Assembly: GCF_036227485.1 (NCBI RefSeq)
Contig: NZ_CP109479.1
Span: forward strand, 3,720,001-3,784,000
Source of the DNA: Streptomyces sp. NBC_01451
Lineage (GTDB): Bacteria; Actinomycetota; Actinomycetes; Streptomycetales; Streptomycetaceae
DNA: 64,000 nt
Direction: 5' to 3'
Shown: positions 34,655 through 43,537 of the stretch, in pieces
Position numbering within the stretch: position 1 is the stretch's first letter
Layout of the letters: each line of letters starts with the position of its first letter
Notes under the pieces: generated by a model
What the model was told of the DNA's origin: nothing
Databases searched by the model: none
The model's input: only the letters and a program-made list of their open reading frames with translations
Program-made: the position numbers and the translations under genes

Positions 34655-35883
34655 GTGCAGGCCAGCCCTTCCAGTACGTCGGCGAGTGCGGTCACCCCGG
34701 CCACGCAGTCGTCCTCGGCGGCGTACTCCGCCGGGGAGTGCGAGACGCCCGTGGGGTTGCGCACGAACAGCATGGCGGTCGGGATGCTCCCGGAGAGAAT
34801 CCCGGCGTCGTGTCCGGCGCCGGTGCCGAGGACGGGGACGGCGAGTCCGGTGTCCTTTGCGTCCTGGCCCAGCAGTCGGGCGAGTTCGTCGCGCAGGGCG
34901 TGGTCGAACTCGACGACGGGGGTGAACGACTCCCGGACGACGTCGAGATCGACGCCGTGCGCCTCGGCGTACTCGCGGGCCGCCTTCTCGACGCCGGAGA
35001 CGACGGTGTCGAGGGCGTGCTGGTCGGCGGCGCGGGAGTCGAGCCAGCCGCGCACGAGGGAGGGGATGGCGTTGACCCCGTTGGGCTCGACGCTGATCTT
35101 CCCGAAGGTGGCGACGGCACCGGCGAGTTGCGCCTCGCGCCGGGCGGCGAGGACCGTCTCGGCGTACGACAGCATGGGGTCGCGCCGGTCGACGAGGCGG
35201 GTCGTACCGGCGTGGTTGGCCTCGCCGCGGAAGTCGAACCGCCACCGCCCGTGCGGCCAGATGGCGCTGGCGATGCCGACGCGGTCGCCGCTCAGGTCGA
35301 GCGCCCGGCCCTGCTCGACGTGCAGCTCGACGAACGCGCCGATACGGGCGAGCCGCTCGGGGTCGGGCCCGATGGTGTCCGGGTCGTACCCGGCGGCCTC
35401 CATGGCCCGCGGCAGGGTGACCCCGTCCCCGTCGGTCAGCAGCCTGGCCTGCTCGACGGTGACGGCCCCGGCGGTGAGCCGCGACCCGACACAGGCGAGC
35501 CCGAACCGGGCACCTTCCTCGTCCCCGAAGTTGACGATGGCCAGCGGCTTGCCGAACCGCGCGCCCCGGCGCCGGAGTTCGTCAAGCGCGGCGAAGGAGG
35601 AGACGACACCGAGGGGCCCGTCGAAGGCCCCGCCGTCGGGCACGGAGTCGAGATGCGACCCGGTGACAACAGCGTCCCCGGCGGCGGGGTCACCGAGCCA
35701 GGCCCACTGATTCCCGTTCCGGTCGACCTCGTAGGACAGTCCCCGGCTCTCGGCCTGCTCCTTGAACCAGGCCCGGCATTCGAGATCGATGCCTGTCCAG
35801 GCGTAACGGCGGTAGCCGCGCGAGTCGGGGTGGCGCCCGATGGGGGCGAGCTCGCGCCACATCTGGTGAAAGGAGGCACCCAC
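34651..35883 (-). CDS. M20-family amidohydrolase (allantoate/carbamoyl amidohydrolase type) in the hut cluster
   Basis: About 410 aa. The metal-binding motifs of the hydantoinase/carbamoylase branch are present: [18 protein letters not shown], then [11 protein letters not shown] and [11 protein letters not shown], and near the end [13 protein letters not shown]. These enzymes cleave N-carbamoyl or N-formyl groups from amino acids. Annotations usually read allantoate amidohydrolase, but it sits between hutU and hutF with a 4-bp overlap to hutF and no other allantoin gene nearby. Action on N-formylglutamate, the missing last step, is an attractive alternative. The start is uncertain; the GTG before GASFHQMW fits family length, with a GTG at 35934 or ATG at 35862 possible. 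Confidence 0.85.
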   Translation of the reverse strand: MGASFHQMWRELAPIGRHPDSRGYRRYAWTGIDLECRAWFKEQAESRGLSYEVDRNGNQWAWLGDPAAGDAVVTGSHLDSVPDGGAFDGPLGVVSSFAALDELRRRGARFGKPLAIVNFGDEEGARFGLACVGSRLTAGAVTVEQARLLTDGDGVTLPRAMEAAGYDPDTIGPDPERLARIGAFVELHVEQGRALDLSGDRVGIASAIWPHGRWRFDFRGEANHAGTTRLVDRRDPMLSYAETVLAARREAQLAGAVATFGKISVEPNGVNAIPSLVRGWLDSRAADQHALDTVVSGVEKAAREYAEAHGVDLDVVRESFTPVVEFDHALRDELARLLGQDAKDTGLAVPVLGTGAGHDAGILSGSIPTAMLFVRNPTGVSHSPAEYAAEDDCVAGVTALADVLEGLACT

Positions 35884-35969
35884 CTGCCCGCCAGGCTGTG
35901 GGCAGTCGTTCCGCAGGGCGGAACCGGCCCCCACCGAAGCGTCGCCGTCCCGCCCGCCGGAAAGACGCC

Positions 35970-37634
<1,665 letters not shown>

Positions 37635-37676
37635 GGTCTGCCTCCCAGCGGACTGATAGCGGACTGTTGACCGTTG

Positions 37677-37704
37677 CAGTGGATATTCACATCCTGAACC
37701 ACTG
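37677..37704. promoter_or_regulatory. Inverted repeats upstream of hutU
   Basis: CAGTGG (37677-37682) and CCACTG (37699-37704) are 16 nt apart, and GTGGATATTCAC between them is itself nearly palindromic. The site is 43-70 bp upstream of the hutU start in an AT-rich stretch, where a histidine-utilisation repressor could bind. Confidence 0.4.
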
Positions 37705-37769
37705 AATAGAACTAGTCAATACATTCTTGCGCCAGCACGCGCGGGCCGCGGATGTTTGGCTTGCCCCAT

Positions 37770-37809
37770 CGACACGCACCGACACGCATCGACAGAGCTC
37801 GACAGCACG
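37770..37809 (+). repeat. Four 10-bp phased direct repeats before the PLP decarboxylase gene
   Basis: CGACACGCAC, CGACACGCAT, CGACAGAGCT and CGACAGCACG follow each other without gaps, so CGACA recurs exactly every 10 bp, one DNA turn. They end 9 bp before the start codon and overlap the leader. They may be protein-binding sites on one face of the helix. Confidence 0.6.
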
Positions 37810-37818
37810 GGGGACGCA

Positions 37819-39252
37819 ATGGAGAACAACGGTTCCGATCGCACGGGCCGCCGGGACGAAGCCGTACGCGCCGCCGTGGAGCAGGGGCTGCTCCGCGCCG
37901 ACGCACCCATCGTCGGACTTCTCGACGTCATCGGCATCCGCGAGTCCGCCGCCGAGCTGCGGGCCGCCTTCGACGCGGTCGTGGCGCCCGGCACGCCCGT
38001 CCTGCACGCCTTCGCGGTGAAGGCGACCCCTCTGGTGCCCGTGCTGCGACTGCTGCACGGGCACGGGATCGGCGCCGAGGTGGCGAGCCCCGGGGAGCTG
38101 GCCCTGGCGCGGGCGGCGGGGGTGCCGCCGAACCGGACCGTGCTCGACTCGCCCGCCAAGACGCCCACCGAGCTGCGCGAGGCGCTGGCGCTGGGCATCG
38201 CCGTGAACGCCGACAACCCGCAGGAGCTGGACCGGCTCGACGCGCTGATGCGGTCCGCCGCCAGCCGGTCCCCGGTCGGGATCCGGGTGAATCCGCAGAT
38301 CGGCGGAGGGGCGATCGGGGCCACGTCCACCGCGACGGCGACCTCCAAGTTCGGGGTCGCACTGCAGGACGAGGGGGCGCGTGAGTGGATTGTGGGGGCG
38401 TACGCCGGGCGCCCGTGGCTGACCAGGCTGCACGCGCACACCGGGTCTCAGGGCATCCCGCTGTCCCTGATGGTGCGGGGCGTGGCGGAGACGTACGCGC
38501 TCGCCGAGGAGATCAACCGGCGGGTCGGGTGGCGCCAGATCGACACCATCGACATCGGCGGCGGGCTGCCGGTCAACTTCGCGTCGGACGCGACGAGCCC
38601 GACGTACGCCCAGTACGCGCGACTGCTGAGCGACGCGGTGCCGGGGCTGTTCGGGGGCCGGTACGGCCTGGTGACCGAATTCGGGCGGTCGCTGCTGGCC
38701 AAGCACGGCACGGTCGTGGCGCGCGTCGAGTACGCGAAGAGCGCCGGCGGCCGGCCCGTCGCGGTCACCCACGCGGGCGTGCAGGTCGCGACCCGGACGG
38801 TGTACGCGCCGGAGTCGTGGCCGCTCAGGATCGCCGCGTACGACGGGAAGGGGCGCCCCAAGTCCGGGGCGGACGTGGTGCAGGACGTGGCCGGACCCGC
38901 CTGCTTCTCGGGCGACCTGCTCGCCGAGGGACGCGCGCTGCCCCTGCTCGAACAGGGCGACTACGCGGCGGCGCTGGACACGGGCGCGTACTACTTCGCG
39001 CACCACTACGGGTACAACTCCCTTGCCCGGCCCGGGATCTACGGCTTCGCGCCGAGCGGTGACGCGGGCGGGGACACGGGCGGACGCGCCGGCGGAGACA
39101 CGGCCGGAGGCATCGACGGAGGCAGTGGTGTCGCCTTCGCCGTCGTACGGGAGCCGCAGACCGTCGCCGAGATCGTGGCCGAATCCGGAGGGGCGCACGC
39201 CTCCGCGCTCACCACCCTCACTGCCACCAGCTCCCCCTCCGCACGCCCTTGA
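37819..39252 (+). CDS. PLP-dependent Orn/DAP/Arg decarboxylase-2 family protein
   Basis: 477 aa, fold type III. The PLP lysine is in HAFAVKATPLVPVL. Other motifs are RVNPQIGGGAIGATSTAT, LHAHTGSQG, DIGGGLPVNF and, in the C-terminal barrel, ACFSGDLL and DTGAYYFAHHYGYNSL. Such proteins are usually annotated diaminopimelate decarboxylase, but the histidine/glycine motifs differ from LysA and the substrate is unclear. A Gly/Asp-rich insertion (GDAGGDTGGRAGGDTAGG) near residue 415 is low-complexity. The ATG at the end of GGGGGACGCA is a good start. It is divergent from hutU, with four phased repeats in its leader. Confidence 0.82.
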   Translation: MENNGSDRTGRRDEAVRAAVEQGLLRADAPIVGLLDVIGIRESAAELRAAFDAVVAPGTPVLHAFAVKATPLVPVLRLLHGHGIGAEVASPGELALARAAGVPPNRTVLDSPAKTPTELREALALGIAVNADNPQELDRLDALMRSAASRSPVGIRVNPQIGGGAIGATSTATATSKFGVALQDEGAREWIVGAYAGRPWLTRLHAHTGSQGIPLSLMVRGVAETYALAEEINRRVGWRQIDTIDIGGGLPVNFASDATSPTYAQYARLLSDAVPGLFGGRYGLVTEFGRSLLAKHGTVVARVEYAKSAGGRPVAVTHAGVQVATRTVYAPESWPLRIAAYDGKGRPKSGADVVQDVAGPACFSGDLLAEGRALPLLEQGDYAAALDTGAYYFAHHYGYNSLARPGIYGFAPSGDAGGDTGGRAGGDTAGGIDGGSGVAFAVVREPQTVAEIVAESGGAHASALTTLTATSSPSARP

Positions 39253-39262
39253 CGGACTTCGG

Positions 39263-39331
39263 GGAACATGCAGGTCAACTGGCCTGAAAACGGGCTCAGT
39301 CGACCTACCTTAGTCATCCGCCGCATGTTCC
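39263..39331. promoter_or_regulatory. Long-range inverted repeat upstream of roadblock module
   Basis: GGAACATGC (39263-39271) and its exact complement GCATGTTCC (39323-39331) are 51 bp apart, about five helical turns. This spacing suits cooperative binding or looping by a dimeric regulator. They lie 160-230 bp upstream of the first roadblock gene. Confidence 0.5.
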
Positions 39332-39393
39332 ACCGGAAAATGCCAGATCTCTCACTCCTCGCGCACACGTTGCGTAGCGTCTGCGTCACTCAG

Positions 39394-39438
39394 CCGAACG
39401 CCGGTCGGCCGAACATCCGTCGGCCGAACGCCAGGTGG
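39394..39438 (+). repeat. Three 15-bp tandem repeats upstream of roadblock module
   Basis: CCGAACGCCGGTCGG, CCGAACATCCGTCGG and CCGAACGCCAGGTGG are contiguous. They lie 55-100 bp before the GTG start and probably overlap or flank the promoter. Confidence 0.6.
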
Positions 39439-39493
39439 GGCGGCCGAGGACCGGCCGGACAGACGCGAGCGGGACAGGTGGGAGGGGCCAAGG

Positions 39494-39922
39494 GTGCCCG
39501 GAATCGACGAGTGCTTACTGGAAGCCATGCGGCTGCCCGGTGCCCGGGGCGCCGCGCTGGTCGACTGGACCAGCGGGCTGGCACTGGGCACCGTCGGGGA
39601 GTCCCCGGGCGGTGACCCGGAGACGATGGCCGCCGAGGCGGCCGAGCTGGCCCGGCTGGCCGTCGAACACCGGGCGTTCGCCCCGGAGGAGGAGGACTAC
39701 GACGCCGACACCGACGAGTTCACCGGTGGTGGGCCGGGGCAGGACCCGCCGGTCGAGGACCTGATCATCAGCAACCGCGACAGCTACCACCTCCTGCGGT
39801 TCGTCACCACGAGCTTCGACAGCAGTGTGTTCCTGCATCTGTGGCTGGCCCGCGCGGACGGCAATCTGGCGCTGGCCCGCATCCGGCTCGGCGAGATGGC
39901 CGGACGGCTGGTGCTGGGATGA
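39494..39922 (+). CDS. Roadblock/LC7-type protein with an early TTA codon
   Basis: 142 aa from GTG with a GGGAGGGG site. It has the roadblock layout: ALVDWTSGLALGTVG in the first half, an acidic insertion (EEEDYDADTDE), then DSYHLLRFVTTSFDSSVFLHLWLARADGNLALARI. It is paralogous to the last gene of this module. Codon 8 is TTA (39515-39517), the only one I found in a called CDS, so translation should depend on the bldA tRNA. The stop overlaps the next start by 4 bp (ATGA). Roadblock proteins regulate small GTPases or polarity; no GTPase gene is nearby. Confidence 0.85.
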   Translation: MPGIDECLLEAMRLPGARGAALVDWTSGLALGTVGESPGGDPETMAAEAAELARLAVEHRAFAPEEEDYDADTDEFTGGGPGQDPPVEDLIISNRDSYHLLRFVTTSFDSSVFLHLWLARADGNLALARIRLGEMAGRLVLG

Positions 39923-40854
39923 CGACTCTGCGCACGAATCTGACGACCCCGCCGCCACGCCTGCCGGTGCGGGACAAGGCGGCGGCCCGGCAGCGGGCGT
40001 GGGGCGGGGTCTCGCCGATGCTCGGCCGGCTCGCCTCCGAGCGGGCCACCGGCGTCCTGGTCCGCGAGCGCGGCTCGCTCTATCTCGCCGACGGCCAGGT
40101 CGTGCACGCCGAGAGCCCGGCCGTACCGGGCCTCGACGTGCTGCTCACCGCGCGCGGCACACTGGACGCGGACGGCTGGCGGGACGCGGTCGGCGCGGCC
40201 GGCGAACTGCACCGGGTCGGGCGGTTCCTGGTCGAGAGCGGCCGGATCGGCGCGGGCGCCCTGGAGGTGTGCCACCTGGGGACGCTTTACGACGCGGCGT
40301 ACTTCGCCCTCGCGCCCAGCGGCACGCCGGGACACTTCAGGTACGGGGACACGCACTGGCTCGGCCCGGTGCGCCCGGTGCCGGTGGCGGCGGTCGAGCA
40401 CGAGACGCTGCGCAGGCGCGCCCTGCTGCACCGCATCTGGCCCGACCCGGCCCCCGACAACGCCCCACTGCTCCTCTCGGGCAGCCCGGCCGCGCCGACG
40501 GTCACCACCCGCCAGCACGCCGTACTGGCCCTGGTGAACGGTGTCCGCACGGCGGCGGACATCGCCCTGTCGCTGGGCCGCCCGGCCTTCCACACCCTCG
40601 TGGACGTACGCCGGCTCGCAGCCGCGGGGGTCATAGCCCCGGAGGCCACGCCGATACCGGACCCGACCCCGGCACCGGCCCCCGTCCATCCACCACCGTC
40701 CGCGTCCGTGTCCACGTCCGCGTCCGTGTCCACGTCCGTGTCCGCGTCCGTGTCCTCGGCGCCCCCGGCTCCCCCCGGGACGCTGCCGCCGTCGTTCGCC
40801 GACCCCAACATCACGCTGCTGAAGAGGCTCAGGGATGCGCTGGAGGCCCTTTGA
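39919..40854 (+). CDS. DUF4388 (PATAN)-domain protein
   Basis: 311 aa, ATG overlapping the preceding stop. The N-terminal ~130 residues fit DUF4388/PATAN (GVLVRERGSLYLADGQVVHAES, then VGRFLVESGRIGAGALE), a domain found in signalling proteins alongside roadblock or receiver domains. A second winged-helix-like region follows (RQHAVLALVNGVRTAADIALSLGRPAFHTLVDVRRLAAAGVI). A Pro/Ser/Val low-complexity linker (SASVSTSASVSTSVSASVS) and a short amphipathic C-terminus (NITLLKRLRDALEAL) complete it. It probably acts as an adaptor with the adjacent roadblock proteins. Confidence 0.8.
   Translation: MTTLRTNLTTPPPRLPVRDKAAARQRAWGGVSPMLGRLASERATGVLVRERGSLYLADGQVVHAESPAVPGLDVLLTARGTLDADGWRDAVGAAGELHRVGRFLVESGRIGAGALEVCHLGTLYDAAYFALAPSGTPGHFRYGDTHWLGPVRPVPVAAVEHETLRRRALLHRIWPDPAPDNAPLLLSGSPAAPTVTTRQHAVLALVNGVRTAADIALSLGRPAFHTLVDVRRLAAAGVIAPEATPIPDPTPAPAPVHPPPSASVSTSASVSTSVSASVSSAPPAPPGTLPPSFADPNITLLKRLRDALEAL
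40698..40757. repeat. Degenerate 6/18-bp tandem repeat in the DUF4388 gene
   Basis: About 60 bp built from GTCCGCGTCCGT and GTCCAC units encodes alternating Ser-Ala/Val/Thr. The array stays in frame and is likely to vary in length between strains. Confidence 0.8.
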
Positions 40855-40891
40855 GAAGCAGCGCCCGCGTGCCGAGAGGAGACAACAACTC

Positions 40892-41419
40892 ATGGCAGCC
40901 GAGGCCGAAGTCATGGACGAACTGCGCCGGTTGCGGGCCCGCGTCCCCCAGCTCACCGGCGCACTCGCGGCCAGCGTCGACGGTCTCGTCCTCGTCCAGG
41001 ACACCCCGGGTGTCGAACCGGAGACGGTCGCGGCGCTCACCGCCACCGCGCTCAGCGTGGCCGTCCGCATGGCGGACGCGACCGGCCAGGGCGACTTCCG
41101 CGAGCTGCTGATCCGGGGGGTGTACGGCTATGTGGCGACGTACGCGGCTGGCCGGACCGCCGTCCTGACGCTGCTCGCCCAGGACCGCGTCAACGTGGGC
41201 CGGCTGCACCTGGAGGGCCGCCGGGCCGGCCTCCGTATCGGGGAGCTGGTGGACGCGGCGGCCGAGACGGAACAGGCACGCGCGGCGACCGGACCGGCTG
41301 CCGCCACCGGCCCCCTGCCCACAGCCGCACCCGAACCCATGCCCACCCGAACCAGAACCCCGCGCGCGCCACGCACACCGACAAGCACGCCCAACGCGCG
41401 CACCACCACGGAAAACTGA
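40892..41419 (+). CDS. Roadblock/LC7-type protein with Thr/Pro/Arg-rich tail
   Basis: 175 aa from the ATG preceded by AGGAG (10 nt); an in-frame ATG 57 bp earlier overlaps the previous gene and is a possible alternative. The first ~115 residues are a roadblock domain (ELRRLRARVPQLTGALAASVDGLVLVQDT, DFRELLIRGVYGYVATYAAGRTAVLTLLA). The last ~55 are low-complexity Ala/Thr/Pro/Arg. It is the third gene of a roadblock-DUF4388-roadblock-roadblock set. The domain is more divergent than that of genes one and four. Confidence 0.8.
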   Translation: MAAEAEVMDELRRLRARVPQLTGALAASVDGLVLVQDTPGVEPETVAALTATALSVAVRMADATGQGDFRELLIRGVYGYVATYAAGRTAVLTLLAQDRVNVGRLHLEGRRAGLRIGELVDAAAETEQARAATGPAAATGPLPTAAPEPMPTRTRTPRAPRTPTSTPNARTTTEN

Positions 41420-41445
41420 ACCGGAAGCACGAGAGGAACACCGTC

Positions 41446-41820
41446 ATGGCCACCACAGAGACCGCGTTGAAAGAGGCGCTGACCTCCATCGAGGGCGCCA
41501 CCGGAGTCGCACTCGTCGACTACACCAGCGGTATGGCCCTGGGCACGATGGGCGGCAGCAAGACGTTCGACCTGAACGTCGCCGCCGCCGGGAACACCGA
41601 CGTCGTACGCGCCAAGATGCGCACCATGGAGCACCTGGGGCTGAAGGGCGAGATCGAGGACATCCTGATCACGCTCTCCAGCCAGTACCACCTGATCCGC
41701 ATGATGAAGGGGCGCGGCGGCAACGGCCTCTTCCTCTACCTGGTGCTCGACATCAACCGTTCCAACCTGGCGATGGCCCGCCACCAGCTCAAGCGGATCG
41801 AGGCGGAGATCGAGGTCTGA
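41446..41820 (+). CDS. Roadblock/LC7-type protein
   Basis: 124 aa, a single roadblock domain: TGVALVDYTSGMALGTMGGS, DLNVAAAGNTDVVRAKMRTM, DILITLSSQYHLIRMMKGRG, GLFLYLVLDINRSNLAMARHQL. It is close in sequence to the first gene of the module (DYTSGMALGTMG versus DWTSGLALGTVG), which suggests the two form a heterodimer or pseudo-homodimer. GAGAGGAA precedes the ATG. It ends the module; the next gene is convergent. Confidence 0.87.
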   Translation: MATTETALKEALTSIEGATGVALVDYTSGMALGTMGGSKTFDLNVAAAGNTDVVRAKMRTMEHLGLKGEIEDILITLSSQYHLIRMMKGRGGNGLFLYLVLDINRSNLAMARHQLKRIEAEIEV

Positions 41821-41833
41821 GCGGTCCGCCGGG

Positions 41834-42427
41834 CTAGACCAGTACGTCGCCGCGGCGGCGCGCCCCGCCCGGGGTCGCGTCGCCCGCGGCGATTCCCGTG
41901 GCGCGGTAGGCCTTGACCGGCTTGCCCGCCGGGGCGCCGGAGCGCGGACCGAGCCAGTCCACGCGCACCCACAGCAGTACGTCGGCGGCGCGCTCGCGGC
42001 GGCCCAGCCAGGCGGCCTTCAGCCGCAGCCCGGTACCTGCCCCGGCGAGCAGCATTCCGCCCGCCGCGGGCACCGCGAGGGAGCTGCCCAGCGCGGCGGC
42101 GAAGGCGAGCAGCAGCCACCATCGGTGGCCACGGCGCCAGTTGCGCACGGTCACCGCGCGGTCCTGGAGCACATCGTGTCTGCCGGCCCGCGCCGCACCG
42201 GCCGCGAGCGCGGTGTAGCGCCCGCGCCGCAGGTACGCCACGACACCGGCCGCGACGATGAACAGGGCGGCCCCCGCCATGACTCCGATCCGGCGGCCGG
42301 TGATCCCCGGCGCCAGTACGCCGATGCCCGCCGCGAACACTCCGAACCACCACAGGGGCGCCGCTCCGGCCCGTACGACCACGGCCACCCGAGCGAGGCC
42401 CTGCCCTCCGTGAACTCCGCGTGCCAC
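41834..42427 (-). CDS. Small integral membrane protein, unknown
   Basis: 197 aa from a GTG with GGGAGG upstream. Four hydrophobic helices are visible: APLWWFGVFAAGIGVLA, GVMAGAALFIVAAGVVAYL, WWLLLAFAAALGSSLAVPAA and a shorter one around GGMLLAGAGTGL. The C-terminal third is basic and hydrophilic (RVDWLGPRSGAPAGKPVKAYRATG). No family recognised. It is convergent with the roadblock module, with only 13 bp between stops. Confidence 0.7.
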   Translation of the reverse strand: MARGVHGGQGLARVAVVVRAGAAPLWWFGVFAAGIGVLAPGITGRRIGVMAGAALFIVAAGVVAYLRRGRYTALAAGAARAGRHDVLQDRAVTVRNWRRGHRWWLLLAFAAALGSSLAVPAAGGMLLAGAGTGLRLKAAWLGRRERAADVLLWVRVDWLGPRSGAPAGKPVKAYRATGIAAGDATPGGARRRGDVLV

Positions 42428-42589
42428 GTCCGCCTCCCGGTTCGTTCATCCGGCACTGTCCTGACAGTTCTGTCGGAGCGGGAGAGTAGCGAGCGAACGT
42501 GAGACGAGTCTGAGAGGCCGGACAGAACCCGGACAGTCCCCGGAAAGAGCCCTGACACGACCCGGACAGGGTGCCCGTCCGGCCGGTGG

Positions 42590-43537
42590 CTACTCGACGA
42601 ACAGTCCGCGGCTCGCCGCCCGCGCGTCGAACTCCTCCAGGCGGGCCTGGGCGTCCGGCAGGTCGTCGCACATGGCCTCCAGCAGGACCCGGCCCAGCAG
42701 CATCGGCGCGCAGGCGGTGTCGAAGGCGAGCCCGGTGCCGACGGCGGCCGGCAGCAGCAGGTCGGAGACCTTGGCGACCGGTGCGAACGCCGAGTCGGCG
42801 ACGGTGACGACGGTCAGCCCCGCCGACCTGGCGTAGGCGAGGGTGTCGACGACCTCGCGCGGATGCCGGGGCAGCGCGAAGCACAGCAGGGTCGTGGCAC
42901 CCGCCCGTACGGCGGCGTCGATCCGGTCGTGGATCATCGTGCCGCCCTCGTGGAGCAGCCGTACGTCCGGGTGGACCTTGGCGGCGAAGTACGCGAAGCC
43001 GTACGCCTGGGAGGCGGCGGCGCGCAGCCCGAGGACGGGCAGGGGGCGGGACGCGGCGAGCAGCCGGCCCGCCCGCCGCACCGGGCGCGGGTCGGCGAGC
43101 ACCTCGGCCAGGTGCCTGAGGTTCTCGATCTCGGCCTCGACGGCCTGCTGGTACTCGTTGTACGAGCCCGGCTCGGCGCTCGGTTCGGTGGGGGCGACCT
43201 CGCGCAGGTGTTTGCGCAGCGCCGGGTAGCCGTCGAAGCCGAGGGCCACGGCGAAGCGGGTGACGGACGGCTGGCTGACACCGGCCAGTTCGGCCAGCTC
43301 GACGCTGGAGAGGAAGGGCACCTCGGAGGCCCGGCGCACCATGCTGTGCGCGATGCGCCGCTGGGTCGGGGTGAGCCGGTGCCCTTCGAAGAGGGCCTGG
43401 AGCCGCGCGGCGGGGCTGTCGGGCAGATGCCCGCCCGCGCCCGTCTCCCCCTCCTCTCCCGGACCCGTACCCGTGTCCGCACCCGTACCCGTACCCGTAC
43501 CGGCGCCCATGCTTCCGTCCGCACTCGGCGTACTCAT
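42590..43537 (-). CDS. RpiR/MurR-family transcription regulator (HTH + SIS)
   Basis: 315 aa. After a Gly/Thr-rich low-complexity N-terminus, an HTH_6 domain (LTPTQRRIAHSMVRRASEVPFLSSVELAELAGVSQPSVTRFAVALGF) is followed by a SIS phosphosugar-binding domain (RPLPVLGLRAAASQAYGFAYFAA, ATTLLCFALPRHPREVVDTLAYARSAGLTVVTV). Such regulators sense sugar phosphates or related ligands. Start and stop overlap: its ATG overlaps the stop of the ammonia-lyase gene (ATGA), so the pair is coexpressed and the regulator probably controls the lyase. From memory, RpiR-type HutR-like regulators occur near hut genes. Confidence 0.88.
   Translation of the reverse strand: MSTPSADGSMGAGTGTGTGADTGTGPGEEGETGAGGHLPDSPAARLQALFEGHRLTPTQRRIAHSMVRRASEVPFLSSVELAELAGVSQPSVTRFAVALGFDGYPALRKHLREVAPTEPSAEPGSYNEYQQAVEAEIENLRHLAEVLADPRPVRRAGRLLAASRPLPVLGLRAAASQAYGFAYFAAKVHPDVRLLHEGGTMIHDRIDAAVRAGATTLLCFALPRHPREVVDTLAYARSAGLTVVTVADSAFAPVAKVSDLLLPAAVGTGLAFDTACAPMLLGRVLLEAMCDDLPDAQARLEEFDARAASRGLFVE
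43463..43505. repeat. Short 6-bp tandem repeat in the rpiR-like gene
   Basis: Repeats of ACCCGT / GTACCC on the plus strand encode the Gly-Thr run GTGTGTGADTGTG in the N-terminal tail of the regulator. It is in frame and prone to slippage. Confidence 0.7.
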
